From Xylogone sp. PMI_703 (taxonomy: Eukaryota > Ascomycota > Leotiomycetes): a stretch of DNA of 64,000 bases. The position numbers and the translations under genes are program-made. The stretch lies in contig JAJTUQ010000018.1 in the NCBI GenBank assembly GCA_021399445.1, forward strand, positions 62,001-126,000. The letters run 5' to 3'. Below are positions 31,481 to 42,319 of the stretch, one piece after another; position 1 is the first letter of the stretch; each line of letters starts with the position of its first letter. A model generated the notes under the pieces. It was given only the letters and a program-made list of their open reading frames with translations. It was not told the DNA's origin and did no database searches.

Positions 31481-32969
31481 TCATTTTCTTGTATTTGTTT
31501 TCCTCCATCCTTTTTGTGGACTGTCATCAAAGACAACTGGAGCGTCTACAACAATGTATTCATCACTGCGCAAGTCATGCGGTTCGAGCCCTTCTCCTAA
31601 TCCATGGAATCTTATAGGCTCCGTCTCCTCATCCCTTATCGGGGCACTCACGGCATCGTCCCCCAGGGCTTGGTTAGGAAGCGGCCGAAGCAATGGTTGT
31701 GCTTCTAGCTGGGTTGACTCTTGTGTAATGTGCTTGTCCGTAATTATATTTGCTTCTCCGTCATGGTTTTGACCTAGCAGATTTAATGAGCCATGATCTA
31801 ACCAAGGGGATGTATCACACACCATCTTCCAAATTAGATACTTGCAGAATAGTAGACAGCCATTGCTGGATTTGTGGCCGATTATCTGAAGTCTCCGTTG
31901 CTGCATTCTGCAGTGCATCGTCATAGGTTCGACTTTTCTCCGGCACTTGCCCTACTTCTGAAACGGGTTTGGATAGTCGCTTCAGAGTTTGGTTTGATAC
32001 CCTTCAACACAAATCAGCGAGAGTATAGCTGGGAATGTCGCGTTAGACTTACTTCCGAACAGAGCGGCTTCGTACATAAGACTGCACTTTAGGTATGATA
32101 TCGACGGGTCGGACGCGTTTCGGAGGGGTGGTTGAGACCTCTTGACGGCCTAGCTGTCGGATAAGATTTGTATTTTGTTGCGCGGCTCGTTCTGCCCCTT
32201 GCTGAATGCCACTGTTTTGTTTCGAACTTTGCTCTAGGCTCAGTTAGCATACCATAGTTGCGAGCAGAGATAACCCTACTGCGTCTCCCTACAGTCTGTG
32301 GATAGGCTCTGGGCATACCCAGGGTGTGTCCGACGTTGACTGAGGGAATATGCGATCTTTCCGGTTCCCAGGTAGTAGACAAGCTCGGCCTGTCACGCGG
32401 CATCTTTCTGATTGTAAAATTCTGTGGCTCCGTAAAACCTGAGCTTGGAGTTTGTGGTTGAATCAACCCTCTCGGTTCGACTGGATATGGCTTGCCTGCC
32501 ATGCCGTACTGTCCTCGTACCTAAGTATTGTAAATACAAAAGTCCTCATACTTGAGAAAGTTTCACATACCTGATTACCATCTGTCCGCAAGATGAAAGG
32601 CAGTGATGTATACAACCCTCGAGCAGTGTAGCTCTCGGGCCCTATATGCATCGTTACAATATAGCCTTGGTCCTTTCTGAGGTAGAAATAGACATTGACC
32701 TCGGGCCACGATGTCGTTTGGCTAATATAGGTACGCGGGTCAGTACCAAAATAGGTGCCAGTGTCAAAAGATATCAACCATATAGTCTCTGTACTCGCAG
32801 TCACGGACTGCATAAATGACGCGACATTCCACTGGAACCCGCCTCCACAGGGAAGGGTAAGATCTTGGAAAAAGGAGACCTGGTGACTCAGGGATCTAAG
32901 AATAACTCGCATTCCAGATGCAGGAGCTCCAGTTCGAGTATCCACTACAGAACAAGTGACTGCAGCCAT
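31481..32969 (-). CDS. Second transthyretin/HIUase-like domain protein (five exons)
   Basis: Exons 32969-32571, 32520-32280, 32233-32053, 32001-31823 and 31773-31481 give 430 residues; introns are 46-51 nt and all phases agree. Residues 1-130 resemble the N-terminus of the 17993 gene: TCSVVDTRTGAPASGMRVIL, WLISFDTGTYF and IVTMHIGPESYTARGLY, again a transthyretin/HIUase-like fold without the catalytic tail. The remaining 300 residues are basic and polar, probably disordered (RKMPRDRPSLS, KRVRPVDIIPK), with a helical piece (DNRPQIQQWLSTILQVSNL) and an acidic end. No helix-turn-helix is seen here, unlike the paralogue. The function is unknown. Confidence 0.75.
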
Positions 32970-33311
32970 TTTTTGAGACCTAAGTTAACGAAAGGAGGAT
33001 TGTCTGTATTGCCTCTTTCAACCCCTTTATATGCAAAAGGTTGGTAGCTTGCAAGCAGCCAATGTTATTCAACCAACACCGCAAGCACAAAAACGAACGT
33101 AAAAATAGCAAGCGGCGTATCTTACTCTTATGATTCGCCAGGATATTGTTGGCCCCCCTGTAGAACTGAATTCGGATTCGGATTTCGGGAATTAAATTGC
33201 GTGTTTCTAGTTCTCGGAATCAGGATCCAAATTTCCATTTCTCTTATGAGTCGCCTCAACGTTTTAGCCAAAATCAACTGAGATTCCTTGCCTAAGAACC
33301 CAACACTCACT
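32970..33311. promoter_or_regulatory. Divergent upstream region
   Basis: 342 bp between the start codons of the transthyretin-like gene (minus) and the F-box gene (plus). It probably contains both promoters; no motif assigned. Confidence 0.4.
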
Positions 33312-34451
33312 ATGGACCTTCCTCTCGAAGTCATCATAGATATTGCGTTTCATTTGGACATATTGACGCTTCAAAATTTTCGGCTTGCGAGTAGGCGATT
33401 TGCTGAAGCGGCAATACCAGCTATCGGTCGCCATGGCCTATCAGCTTTAAACACCTTTTCGTGTTTGAAGCAGTTGAAGGAATTTCTGGAAAACTATAGT
33501 ACCCTTGCGCTGAACACGAAAAAGCTCACTATTAGCCATGGAGAGTGGCCGGTGTGTTCGCGAGATGAATGGGAGAAACATCCTTTACTCTTTGGAGGCA
33601 ATGAAAGAAATGAACTCCGCTTTTCTGATCAAGAGAAAATTGACAAAGCATTTGTTGAATACACTCAGTTTATTGCTGAAGAGGAAAATCGAAGATTTTC
33701 GGACGATGTTAACACAATATTCTGTCTCCTAGAATTGCTTCCTAATCTTCAGTCCATGGTTATCTCACATATGAAAACATGGTCTTGGCATCCATCTAGG
33801 AAGAAAAAGTATAGAGACCTTCAGCGTGAAATTTGGATGAGCCCATTTGTTAATGATCAAGTCGCACCCACACTGCAAATACTGCTCCTGGCTATCAATA
33901 ATAAATTCCACAACATCACCAGCCTAACGATATCTGGGTCTCTTGATCCCGCAGATTTATACTTCTGTCCAGGGACATCACAATTTCCAAGCATCAGGGA
34001 ATTGAGGGTTACATGCCTACAAGTCCAGGAGGATGGAGATGTGGTGCGCAGGTTTTTACGAGCTTTCCCCAACCTAATGAATTTATCTGTATCCTTTTAT
34101 GGTTGGGAATCATCTATTCCTAATATTCTAGACAAATTGATTTGGCCAGATTTGAAAGTAGTCCGCATTAATGATCTGTGGACATCTGAAGAAAATATTT
34201 TGACTTTCTTCAAACTCCACCACAAGACACTGGAGCAATTTAGCCTAGGCGATACAACGATTGTACAAGGTACCTGGCGATCGTTGTTTACTCGCATACG
34301 GAGTGTCTGTAGCCAGACCCAGGTTACCGTTGACGGGGAGCTCTACGGCCGCCGAAGCACGGATACAGTCACAATACACCGCGGGGCAGCCGATCGTCTA
34401 ACACGTTTCATGCAGAATAAAACCGAAGTTTGGCCATTTGGATTCTTTTGA
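33312..34451 (+). CDS. F-box protein with degenerate leucine-rich repeats
   Basis: Intronless; the first ATG is at 33312 (379 residues). The N-terminus MDLPLEVIIDIAFHLDILTLQNFRLASRRFAEAA fits an F-box, which binds Skp1 in SCF ubiquitin ligases. The rest has LRR-like leucine periodicity (LTISGSLDPADLY, IRELRVTCLQV, LMNLSVSFYGW, LEQFSLGDTTI) as in many fungal F-box proteins of unknown target. Confidence 0.78.
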   Translation: MDLPLEVIIDIAFHLDILTLQNFRLASRRFAEAAIPAIGRHGLSALNTFSCLKQLKEFLENYSTLALNTKKLTISHGEWPVCSRDEWEKHPLLFGGNERNELRFSDQEKIDKAFVEYTQFIAEEENRRFSDDVNTIFCLLELLPNLQSMVISHMKTWSWHPSRKKKYRDLQREIWMSPFVNDQVAPTLQILLLAINNKFHNITSLTISGSLDPADLYFCPGTSQFPSIRELRVTCLQVQEDGDVVRRFLRAFPNLMNLSVSFYGWESSIPNILDKLIWPDLKVVRINDLWTSEENILTFFKLHHKTLEQFSLGDTTIVQGTWRSLFTRIRSVCSQTQVTVDGELYGRRSTDTVTIHRGAADRLTRFMQNKTEVWPFGFF

Positions 34452-35362
34452 ACCCAGTTGAGGGTGTCCACCATGATGATCCAGACCGATGATCCGTAAG
34501 GTACTAGGTGCCCATTGAAAGTTCAGCCCATATAAACCCCTGTATCCCGGTTCATCCCAAGCCCCTAGGCGTACCTTTGCGGTACGGATGAGGGGTAAGT
34601 GGGCAGGCGCGGCACACCAGGCATACCGGTACCGCCTCGATTCCAGCCGCGAACCAGAAGGTTAAGCATTTTCTTTCTAATAACTTCGTGCAATCTGGCT
34701 TCTTTCAGGCCAAAGAGAATTTGAAGAGCCCTTTTTCAGAAAATATATTTTTAAAGTAGAATGATGTTACCGGCCTTGTACAGCCTTGTTACTTTGATCC
34801 ATCTGGAGGCTCGGATTTAATTGACGCGCTACACGCGCGCAACATGGTGTCAATGCAGGAGACCCATGTCGCACCATTTAGCGTGCATGTACCATGCTTA
34901 TTTTGACCTCCTTCATTCGTGAGACTTGCACACCACTTCAATTTGGGGCTTGCACAATCGGGTGGGGTGATGACTCCGAGGATACTTGTTTTTATGTTGC
35001 ATAGCAATGAAATGAGAGATTTACCTCGTATATGATCCAATCATCATTATTCATCATAACAGATTACTGTCCAAACTGTGTAGTGCTTATTGGCGGAAAG
35101 ACTTTGTAAGTTTGCAGCTTTGTCTTGCACTATCGCAATTCAATTGCTTTATGTTAATAGGTTTCCCGCCTCCCAATTATATCTTCTACTTAACTCACTT
35201 ACATGATTGGTTCGTTCCGGGAATGTGCTTTACGATGAACTGAGGTATCAAATTAATTCTACATTATCAATTCTCAAATTCCGTTTTACATTTCCTAATT
35301 CCAGACTGTTGCCTGTTATTAGTTTATGAGGCCATCATATGTAGGAATACATCGCCATCAAA
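34452..35362. other. Intergenic region
   Basis: 911 bases without a supported gene. A minus-strand 83-codon frame (34789-35040) has no domain. A GC-richer patch lies at 34540-34660. Confidence 0.4.
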
Positions 35363-36013
35363 ATGTTGCAAGAAAGGACTGACTCTCAAGAATTTAATTG
35401 CTACTGTGGAGCACTGGACGCCCAAGTCGCATCACTGTGCACCTGTGAGAATTGTGTTGCTGGCTACATCTCCCCCAGGATGAGGTGGCTTTTGCTACGT
35501 AGGCCGTGTCTTTGTAATTTACTACGTAGACTGATCCATGTGAAAGGTTATAGTGAAATCTTTGGATGTTCGCTCCCTAGAACCTGTGCGGTCTTTGAGT
35601 GCACCCTAAGCACTTACCGGAAGCGAAGAGTCGATATTTCAGACTTAGACATTTATGGTGAACTTGAACACATGCCCCTTGATTTAAGATGTGCTATTAG
35701 AAGGGACATTCGAGTCATGAACGGGTACACCGAAGTTTTCAGGATTGTTAACAAGTTTCTGAATGAGTACCGAGAACCAACATCGAGTGCGATCGATCAA
35801 CATATCAGGTATTCTTACGAGAATGAAGATGCAAAGCTTTTTTTGGAGGCCGATGGAGAAGCGCGATATGCTTTGCAATATCTTATCAATATGATCAAGG
35901 ATACTATGGTGAACCGTAATGGGTTGATGCTGCTAGAGGAAGGCTTAGCCTTCTTACCAAGATGTGCAAACGATGAAGCCTATGATACGGTGGGAGTGAG
36001 GCTCTTGCAATAA
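35363..36013 (+). CDS. Uncharacterised Cys-rich N-terminus protein
   Basis: Intronless 216-residue frame. The N-terminus has CYCG and CTCENC within 30 residues, a possible zinc site. The rest is helical, with KGYSEIFG, GELEHMPLDLRCAIRRD and a second MNGYTEVFRIVNKFL segment, suggesting an internal duplication of GY[ST]E[IV]F. No family recognised. It may be distantly like the 18675-19271 protein. Confidence 0.6.
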   Translation: MLQERTDSQEFNCYCGALDAQVASLCTCENCVAGYISPRMRWLLLRRPCLCNLLRRLIHVKGYSEIFGCSLPRTCAVFECTLSTYRKRRVDISDLDIYGELEHMPLDLRCAIRRDIRVMNGYTEVFRIVNKFLNEYREPTSSAIDQHIRYSYENEDAKLFLEADGEARYALQYLINMIKDTMVNRNGLMLLEEGLAFLPRCANDEAYDTVGVRLLQ

Positions 36014-36274
36014 GACATGGACTCAGCAGGTGGAGCAGGCAATTAAAATTGGAGAACTAAATAACCTAGAAACATAAGTCTGCAGGAAGTGGTTAAACTA
36101 ATGGTAGTTGATAGAGCGCAATAGAAACGGAATAGAAAATTAAACAACACCTTGGTACTTCCTCTTCCCCTATTTAACCAAACCAAAAAAATTAAAAATT
36201 AAAAAAAATATAAAAAAAAGGTAAAACATTATCACCAGTGTTGAAAAGATTTTAAATTATAAGAGCCATCCCAT

Positions 36275-36988
36275 TTAAACATCAATGCCTGCTACCATCG
36301 CCGTCGGAGTTTGAGGGCTGTTGAGTTTGAGAGACTCAGAGGAGAGCCGTAAGCGTTTTGAGTCTGGCCTCATAGCATTTGGAGATAAGTCTCTTTTGAC
36401 ATTATTGAAATTCTTAGGTGATTGAAGGCTGGGGCTAAAAGTCGCAGATCTATAATCGGAGAAAGGCGTTCCGTGCCGACCATTCTGGAATCGATTAGTA
36501 TGAATTTATGGCGAGAGAGAGATGCATACGTGACCCAGTCCTGAACCTGTACCAATATAGCTAGCCATGAGAGCTTCGTTGAGTTGCTGCAACTCTTTTA
36601 TTTGCGCCTCAGCTTCCATCCTCCTCACTATATCCTCTTGGGACTTGGCCCGTAAGGTCTGAATTGTTTCCTTGTCCGAGAGGCTTTCCTCTTTCTGCTG
36701 AGCAAGAAGTTGCTCTAACTTAAAGCACTTTGTGCGGAAGATGCTCAATGCCGAGCGAGTCTCGTTGTGGCTCGCTGTTTCAATCTCAAGAGTCTTATTG
36801 ATGTACTCACTCTGCGTCCAGCTGATTGCTGGGTCAGGCCGTAAGGTTGTCCGCGGATCAAAACTCCCTGATTTTAGCTTGTTGGAGTTATCCTCTTCGA
36901 TGGTAGATGGATTCCAGGGAGGATGAATCTGCGAACTACCGTCAGGGATAGATTCGAGTTTAGCGGGTTGGATAAGGAGTTCGTTCAT
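36275..36988 (-). CDS. Coiled-coil protein (two exons)
   Basis: Exons 36988-36530 and 36484-36275 (45-nt intron with TACTAATC branch) give about 222 residues. Residues about 65-145 are strongly coiled-coil (TRSALSIFRTKCFKLEQLL, EDIVRRMEAEAQIKELQQL). The second exon is basic and Ser-rich (MRPDSKRLRLSSESLKL), perhaps a nuclear signal. No known family. It is probably a scaffold or oligomeric partner. Confidence 0.65.
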
Positions 36989-37333
36989 TTTAGGAAGGAT
37001 TGCTTGATACAGAAGAGAAGTCACAGCAGACTTGAGATTTATAGTCGAATTACTGAACAGATACTACGATACGGCTTACAGGCATCGGATAGAGGAATAT
37101 ATAAATTGAATTTCGTATTGCGCAAAACTAAGTGATATATTATTGGACCGGACTAAAACCATCGAATACGCCACCAACATTACCCTGTCCACGGATAAGA
37201 GAATGTGATCAGCCCGGAGGCAATTACATTACTTGATTCCATTTGAATATTACAAATCAAAATCCTACTACAAACTAGCCCCCCTTGCTAGCTACGTCGG
37301 CATGTTTGCTTCAATGAAATGGCCGTCCGAATC

Positions 37334-38029
37334 CTATGTGGAAGATGGAGTACAGTCAACAGGGACTATACGTGTCAACGTCTCTACGACCGTAACTCTG
37401 CTGCAGCTACTCAACATGGATGGGGTCTCGGTTGTCATCGCCCCAGCCACTATGGAAGAGCCAGTTCCAGTTGACATACCCATTGAAGAACTAGTCGTCG
37501 TAGCTCCAGCCATAGCGGAAGAACCGACCGTTATGGTTTTCATCGTAGTCATCATGAGAGAACTAGTTGTAGTAGCTCCAGCTCCAGTCATTGCAGACGA
37601 ACCGGTTGTTGCCGTGTCAGTCATAGTGATCGTGGGAGAACTACCTGTCGTCGGTCCAGTCACGGTCATCGCGGGTAATCCAGTTCTGGTTATGGTTCCC
37701 GTTGTAGTTCCTGCAGTTGTTGCAGCTGTGGTTATCCGAGAGGAATCGGACCCAGCGATAACTGTAGAAGGAGTGACCGTGACCCCACTTGCAGTTGGCG
37801 GTACCGCTGAAAACGATGTCGAAAAGGCTGTTATAAGCTGCAGTTCTGTCAAGGTACTTGACGAAGCAATTACTGTAGACAGGGTAGTAAATGTTGCGGT
37901 AGGTACGAGACAACCAATGGTTCCCTTCTGATCATACGTGATTGTATCCGGATTCGCCCTCCCATTGGAAATCGAGACGTGGTTACACTGCCGCGAGCCC
38001 TCACCGGCACATCTCCTTAAATGTAGCAT
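37334..38029 (-). CDS. Ser/Thr-rich, probably secreted or wall protein (5' end uncertain)
   Basis: Open frame of 231 residues, nearly half Ser/Thr/Ala, with two Cys-bearing ends (CAGEGSRQCNH and SSCSRVTV...VDCTPSS), like heavily O-glycosylated wall proteins. Just upstream, in another frame, an ATG at 38108 starts a signal-peptide-like MYLWMLLTAMLISYG followed by SNLTDATFKEMC. No intron that I can find joins these frames, so there may be a frameshift or an unusual intron. The valine-rich plus-strand frame here is a shadow. Confidence 0.45.
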   Translation of the reverse strand: MLHLRRCAGEGSRQCNHVSISNGRANPDTITYDQKGTIGCLVPTATFTTLSTVIASSSTLTELQLITAFSTSFSAVPPTASGVTVTPSTVIAGSDSSRITTAATTAGTTTGTITRTGLPAMTVTGPTTGSSPTITMTDTATTGSSAMTGAGATTTSSLMMTTMKTITVGSSAMAGATTTSSSMGMSTGTGSSIVAGAMTTETPSMLSSCSRVTVVETLTRIVPVDCTPSST

Positions 38030-38118
38030 CAGTTAAGTTCGATGGCCCAAAGGCGACAAACTCACCATATGATATAAGCATCGCCGTTAGGAGCATCCAA
38101 AGGTACATTGAATTGTGC

Positions 38119-38756
38119 TGTCTGTGAACCAGCACATTTTAAAAAATCAAAGCCAAAGTGGACAGACAAAAAATCTGGGTCCGTGAATCTGAGATGAGCA
38201 TCGCACCGGTGTCCTTGTGGGTTATCGATCCTATTTGCTGGTCAGCCCACCATCATACACCACGCTACCGCGCGTCAACCAACGTTGCGACTACAGCCGA
38301 GCCCGCTTCAAGCGGCACAACGGGACTCGACAAGCAAACAAGAGGCACCGAACTCATGCAGCTAGCTAGCCTAACGGCAAACATCGCCATCCCCAGAAAA
38401 CTGACGGACAGCATTATTACGGGTTGACTTTGATTTATTGATTACGATAGTTACTGTTGTGATTCTATGGATCTTACATGTATTTGTTGATGTAGATTAA
38501 AACACAATGCCTGACTATCCTTAAATACTCACCCCAAATTCCAATTTCTACTTCGTCAAATCGTATACTGGGATTGGGCAATAGAGATTTAAACATGGCG
38601 GCTATCGTTAAAAATAGACATGAAGATCTGAATCTAAGCGCTATCTCAAACACGAACACCAACGTAAAGATATAGATAGCCCCTTAATTTCTTCGAGTCA
38701 AGAATGGGTTTAAAAGTTCTAAACTCATAGCTCGTCAAAGGCCATTCTATATCATC
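38119..38756. other. Intergenic region
   Basis: A plus-strand frame at 38158-38427 lacks a recognisable domain. No gene is supported. It contains the promoter of the coiled-coil gene at 38757. Confidence 0.35.
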
Positions 38757-39722
38757 ATGAAGCAGCAACAAGCTAGCGGCTGTTCTTCTTGTCAGCAAAA
38801 TCAGCACGCCCTGCTAAACCGGCAAAACTTGCAGGATCAACAACCATTCTGGACGCATGGAAATGGATACTCAGGAGACACAGACATAGCAATATCAACG
38901 GATATAGGCGATACCTACTTCAACAACGATATGCTCCAGGAACCATCTGGGTTGGACCCAAACGATTGTCTTCAGTATCTCGATCTAGGTCCAAGCAATG
39001 ACCACCTCCTAACCCCACCCAAGACGGTAGCGGCTAGTCCAGATCCTGTAAACAGTTCACGTAATGCCGAATCTTTAGAGAAGTATGACGTTCAGTCTTC
39101 AAATTGGGGCAACTATCCTGATTCTATTACTAGGTCTATTGCAGATCTCAATGCCAAGCTGAGTTCAACAATCGAGCAAGCGCTTGAAGAAGTAAAAGTC
39201 CTTACTGAAAAGGTCGCGGATAATATCAAATCAGTGACAAGAAAAATTGAAGGAATGGAAAATAAGATTGATACGGTTCGATCGGCGCAAGAGAAACTGG
39301 AACTCAGGATGGAGAAGCAGGATATTAAATTGGACATGTTGAAGTTTTCCTGCGAGAAGCAAGACTCAAAGCTGGACTCGGTAAAAGATAATCTAGAAGT
39401 CAAATTATCTGCCATTAGTTCAGATCAGCAGCGCTCGAGATCTGAACTTGAACATAAGATCAATGACGGCCTAGTTGCGGTTCAGTCCTCAGCCAAGGCG
39501 CAGACTGTTCATTGGGAGCAGCTGACGTCGATTTTAGACAAGACCCGATCTTATCAGGAGGATCTTCTTGGCACTCTTGCCAGGATGCAAGTCTCTCAAG
39601 AAGAAGGTCACAGTCGGCTAGAGGAGTTGAGCACAAGCGTTACGGGTTTGAAAACTGAGCTGGAAAGATTTTCAGCAGAGTACAATGATGATGAGGAAAA
39701 GTCAGACAGTGATTCAGCATAG
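38757..39722 (+). CDS. Long coiled-coil protein
   Basis: Intronless 321-residue frame. Residues 1-110 are polar with Gln-rich and Cys pairs (CSSCQQ). Residues about 120-310 form a continuous heptad coiled coil (LNAKLSSTIEQALEEVKVL, KIEGMENKIDTVRSAQEKL, KQDIKLDMLKFSCEKQDSK). The C-terminus is acidic (DDEEKSDSDSA). It is likely a self-assembling or tethering protein; family not recognised. Confidence 0.7.
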   Translation: MKQQQASGCSSCQQNQHALLNRQNLQDQQPFWTHGNGYSGDTDIAISTDIGDTYFNNDMLQEPSGLDPNDCLQYLDLGPSNDHLLTPPKTVAASPDPVNSSRNAESLEKYDVQSSNWGNYPDSITRSIADLNAKLSSTIEQALEEVKVLTEKVADNIKSVTRKIEGMENKIDTVRSAQEKLELRMEKQDIKLDMLKFSCEKQDSKLDSVKDNLEVKLSAISSDQQRSRSELEHKINDGLVAVQSSAKAQTVHWEQLTSILDKTRSYQEDLLGTLARMQVSQEEGHSRLEELSTSVTGLKTELERFSAEYNDDEEKSDSDSA

Positions 39723-40004
39723 TTGGGCTACGTGTGAGATTTCCAGTGTATGTTATGTCTTATATTCTTAGTTAATTTAGTTTAAAGACTTTTATGATTT
39801 GATCTAATTAATGATTACTGTTCGAATCTAAATCAGAAAGTCCAACAAATATCTGATGAACAGACACAGAACACAATGGGACCAAAATAGCACTAAAAAT
39901 CAGTTCAAATAGCTCATCTCCCCTGCGGCCTGAATGATGGACGCCTCATGCATTGCCGATCCGCATTATGTATGGCGTTTCGAACAAGTGGTTTCAGGCA
40001 TTGT

Positions 40005-40946
40005 TTATCCGAACTTAGGAAAGTGTGCTATTAAGATATAAAGTTTATTAGTCTTTATCTCGCCAGGAGAGCTATGGTAACCCACCTCAACAAGCTCACT
40101 GATCCTCTTTGCGGAGATACATCTCTCCAAAAAATTCAGAAACTGAGGAGTCACTTCTTCATCAAGATAGAGCCGTCCGACACGTATGTAATGCGGCAGA
40201 TTACCCTGGCTCTCCGGCATCTTATCCTTTTTAGATAGCATGTGATATGCTAGGTGGGCGATATCCTCGCAGTCCGAATTAGGCCCAAATCTAACAAGAC
40301 GCCCAGGACTCAAACTTGGACCAAAATTTGCTAACATCTTCAGTTTATTTTCATCGACCTGTAGAATTCAGATTACCTAGTTGAACGCTACCATCCCCAG
40401 ATACGAAAACGTTCGACGCCTTGAGACCCCTATACTCCATCCCTTCAAGTTCTATTTGGTGCAGTGCTTGCGACACCTTGACATTGAGTACCAATCTAAA
40501 GAGAAAGGATTTGAATAAGTTACCTGTCTTAAAATTGCCGAGATGTGATCATCAGTCATTGGAATCGTAGACGAAATAATGTCATATAGGCTGATGTATG
40601 CCACTTCAGACCCAACATAGATGCAGTTCTTATAAGGAAAAATAAAGTGTGTGGCAATGAACAAGGGATTTCCATTTTCGGCTCGTGTCAGCTCAATCAA
40701 TCTAGTGCGGTATTGCGACCACTGTAGACTCTTGCAGTATTGCAACACATATTCGTCAAAAGTCTTCCTTGTATAAACGATAGTGGTGGATGATCCAGTT
40801 AGATGGAGAGTTTCAAGATGATTGAAATCGTCCCAGCACTTTTCGGGGTGCTCTTCAGTCTCCCTGATCAATTCTAATTCTCTGGGTCTGTCCATTGCTT
40901 TGGCTGTAGACCAATGATGAACAGAACAGATTAATGAGCGGAACAT
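40005..40946 (-). CDS. Small kinase-like protein, probably a pseudokinase
   Basis: Exons 40946-40524, 40476-40405 and 40358-40005 (introns 47 and 46 nt) give about 282 residues. The fold is kinase-like: an N-lobe remnant, then IYVGSEVAYISLYDII (hinge region), VSQALHQIELEGMEYRGLKASNVFVDENK (catalytic-loop position) and, near the end, a C-lobe helix SDCEDIAHLAYHMLSKK. The HRD Asp and DFG Asp are absent (YRGLKASN, LANFG), so phosphotransfer is unlikely. Start may be Met 40895. It is divergent from the coiled-coil gene at 41113 across a 166-bp gap. Confidence 0.62.
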
Positions 40947-41112
40947 TTATGGGGTTTTATCATTTGGAATGGAGCAGTCCAAATCCAATTTCAAAATTCA
41001 GAATCCGTAATCCTAAAAATGGTAGCAAGACGTTAGGCGAACTAGATAATCTCCTAGAAGCTGCCAGTTTTCCTAACAGTTTTTCTAACAGTTTATCGCA
41101 TCCTCAACCAAA

Positions 41113-41586
41113 ATGTCTTCAAGAGAACAATTCCGCAGCTCATTAGACAAGAATCTACCATCGACGCCACCCGTACCTGAAGTTGCTCATCTGCGAATTC
41201 CACCCAGGGTCCACAACCTTGAAACAGTAGAGGGCCTAAGGAGAGAAAATGAGAGTCTCAGAGAGAAGGTCGACATGCTGCTGCGAGAACTCCGCGATAT
41301 GTCGGAATTAAACAAGTACTACAGATCGTTCCCAGAAGAAGTTCTGAAGAGCTTGGAGCGCATTGATATGGCTATAATTGAAGCTGTTCAGGACGAGAGT
41401 AAGAAGCAGCACGAAATCCTTATGGGAAGTATACGGCGGATTGATCAAGCTGCTCTAAAGGTTATTGATGAGGAAACACAACGTCATGAGAAGGCTTTAT
41501 CTTTAATTAAAGATGCGGAGAAAAATCTGGAAGGAGAGAGCTCCAAAGAAGAAATTCTGATCGGAATGGACAACAACTTCATTTGA
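41113..41586 (+). CDS. Small coiled-coil protein
   Basis: Intronless 157-residue frame. A coiled coil at about residues 35-60 (VEGLRRENESLREKVDMLL) is followed by two amphipathic helices with matching pattern (LERIDMAIIEAVQDESKKQ and RRIDQAALKVIDEETQR), an internal duplication. Divergent from the kinase-like gene. Function unknown. Confidence 0.65.
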   Translation: MSSREQFRSSLDKNLPSTPPVPEVAHLRIPPRVHNLETVEGLRRENESLREKVDMLLRELRDMSELNKYYRSFPEEVLKSLERIDMAIIEAVQDESKKQHEILMGSIRRIDQAALKVIDEETQRHEKALSLIKDAEKNLEGESSKEEILIGMDNNFI

Positions 41587-42085
41587 CGAACGTTCGAGAG
41601 ATACACATGTCATTCTTACAAATATTGCATGCATTAGTTCTTTCAAGTCTGAATTTACTTTCCTGTACACTTAAAGCTGCTACTCAGATAATGAAACATG
41701 CTGTTCAGTTGTAATCATTCCATTATTGCCCTGCTATAATCTCCGGTAAATATAACATTGAAACGGCCGCTCATTAATTCCAATATGAAGCCGTCATGAT
41801 AACACTGTTACAACGTGTTCTAGCATGCCCTAAATACGACTGCTGTGCATTCCTCGTCTACACGTAAAAGGGTCTTTTTAAAATTTGACAAAAGAATTTT
41901 TTAATGGGTGACATAAATGTTCGTCATTAACCCTTAAAATTAGATTTCCAAATTCTAAATCTTATATTTGAATCTTTTAAAGTCGAACAATAGAGTATTC
42001 ATTTCACTAATTGCTTTAAATATTACCATATGTCCAGTTTTTCCAGAGCATCTTCGTTTTATCACTTGAATAAAAACTTTGAGAT
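41587..42085. other. Intergenic region
   Basis: No gene recognised in 499 bases. Confidence 0.4.
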
Positions 42086-42319
42086 ATGGGACTTATCAAA
42101 ACCGCTGTCATTGCCATCATTGGAATCTTGTAAGTTCTAATACGAGGAAGAGACATGTTTTTAACAATAACAAGGCTGGTCGAGAAAGCAACGTCATCTA
42201 GACGAGTAAGAAATACAGTATTTCCTCGGGGTAGGAGGGAACGATCATATACTCCACCACCAGTATATCGGGAGCGCAGTGAGTTTAGAAGTCGTCGTCG
42301 AAGAAGGCGAAGTGGCTAG
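42086..42319 (+). CDS. Small membrane-anchored Arg-rich protein
   Basis: Exons 42086-42129 and 42175-42319 (45-nt GTAAGT...CAAG intron) give 62 residues: MGLIKTAVIAIIGILL, one membrane-type helix, followed by a strongly basic tail (RRVRNTVFPRGRRERS, then FRSRRRRRRSG). Similar tiny MGLxK proteins occur in filamentous fungi, but I know no function. The gene is too short to be found by length alone; in-frame splicing supports it. Confidence 0.5.

Noticed and set aside
37233..37931. Valine-rich plus-strand protein
   Set aside because: Antisense of the Ser/Thr-rich minus-strand frame; low complexity explains its openness.
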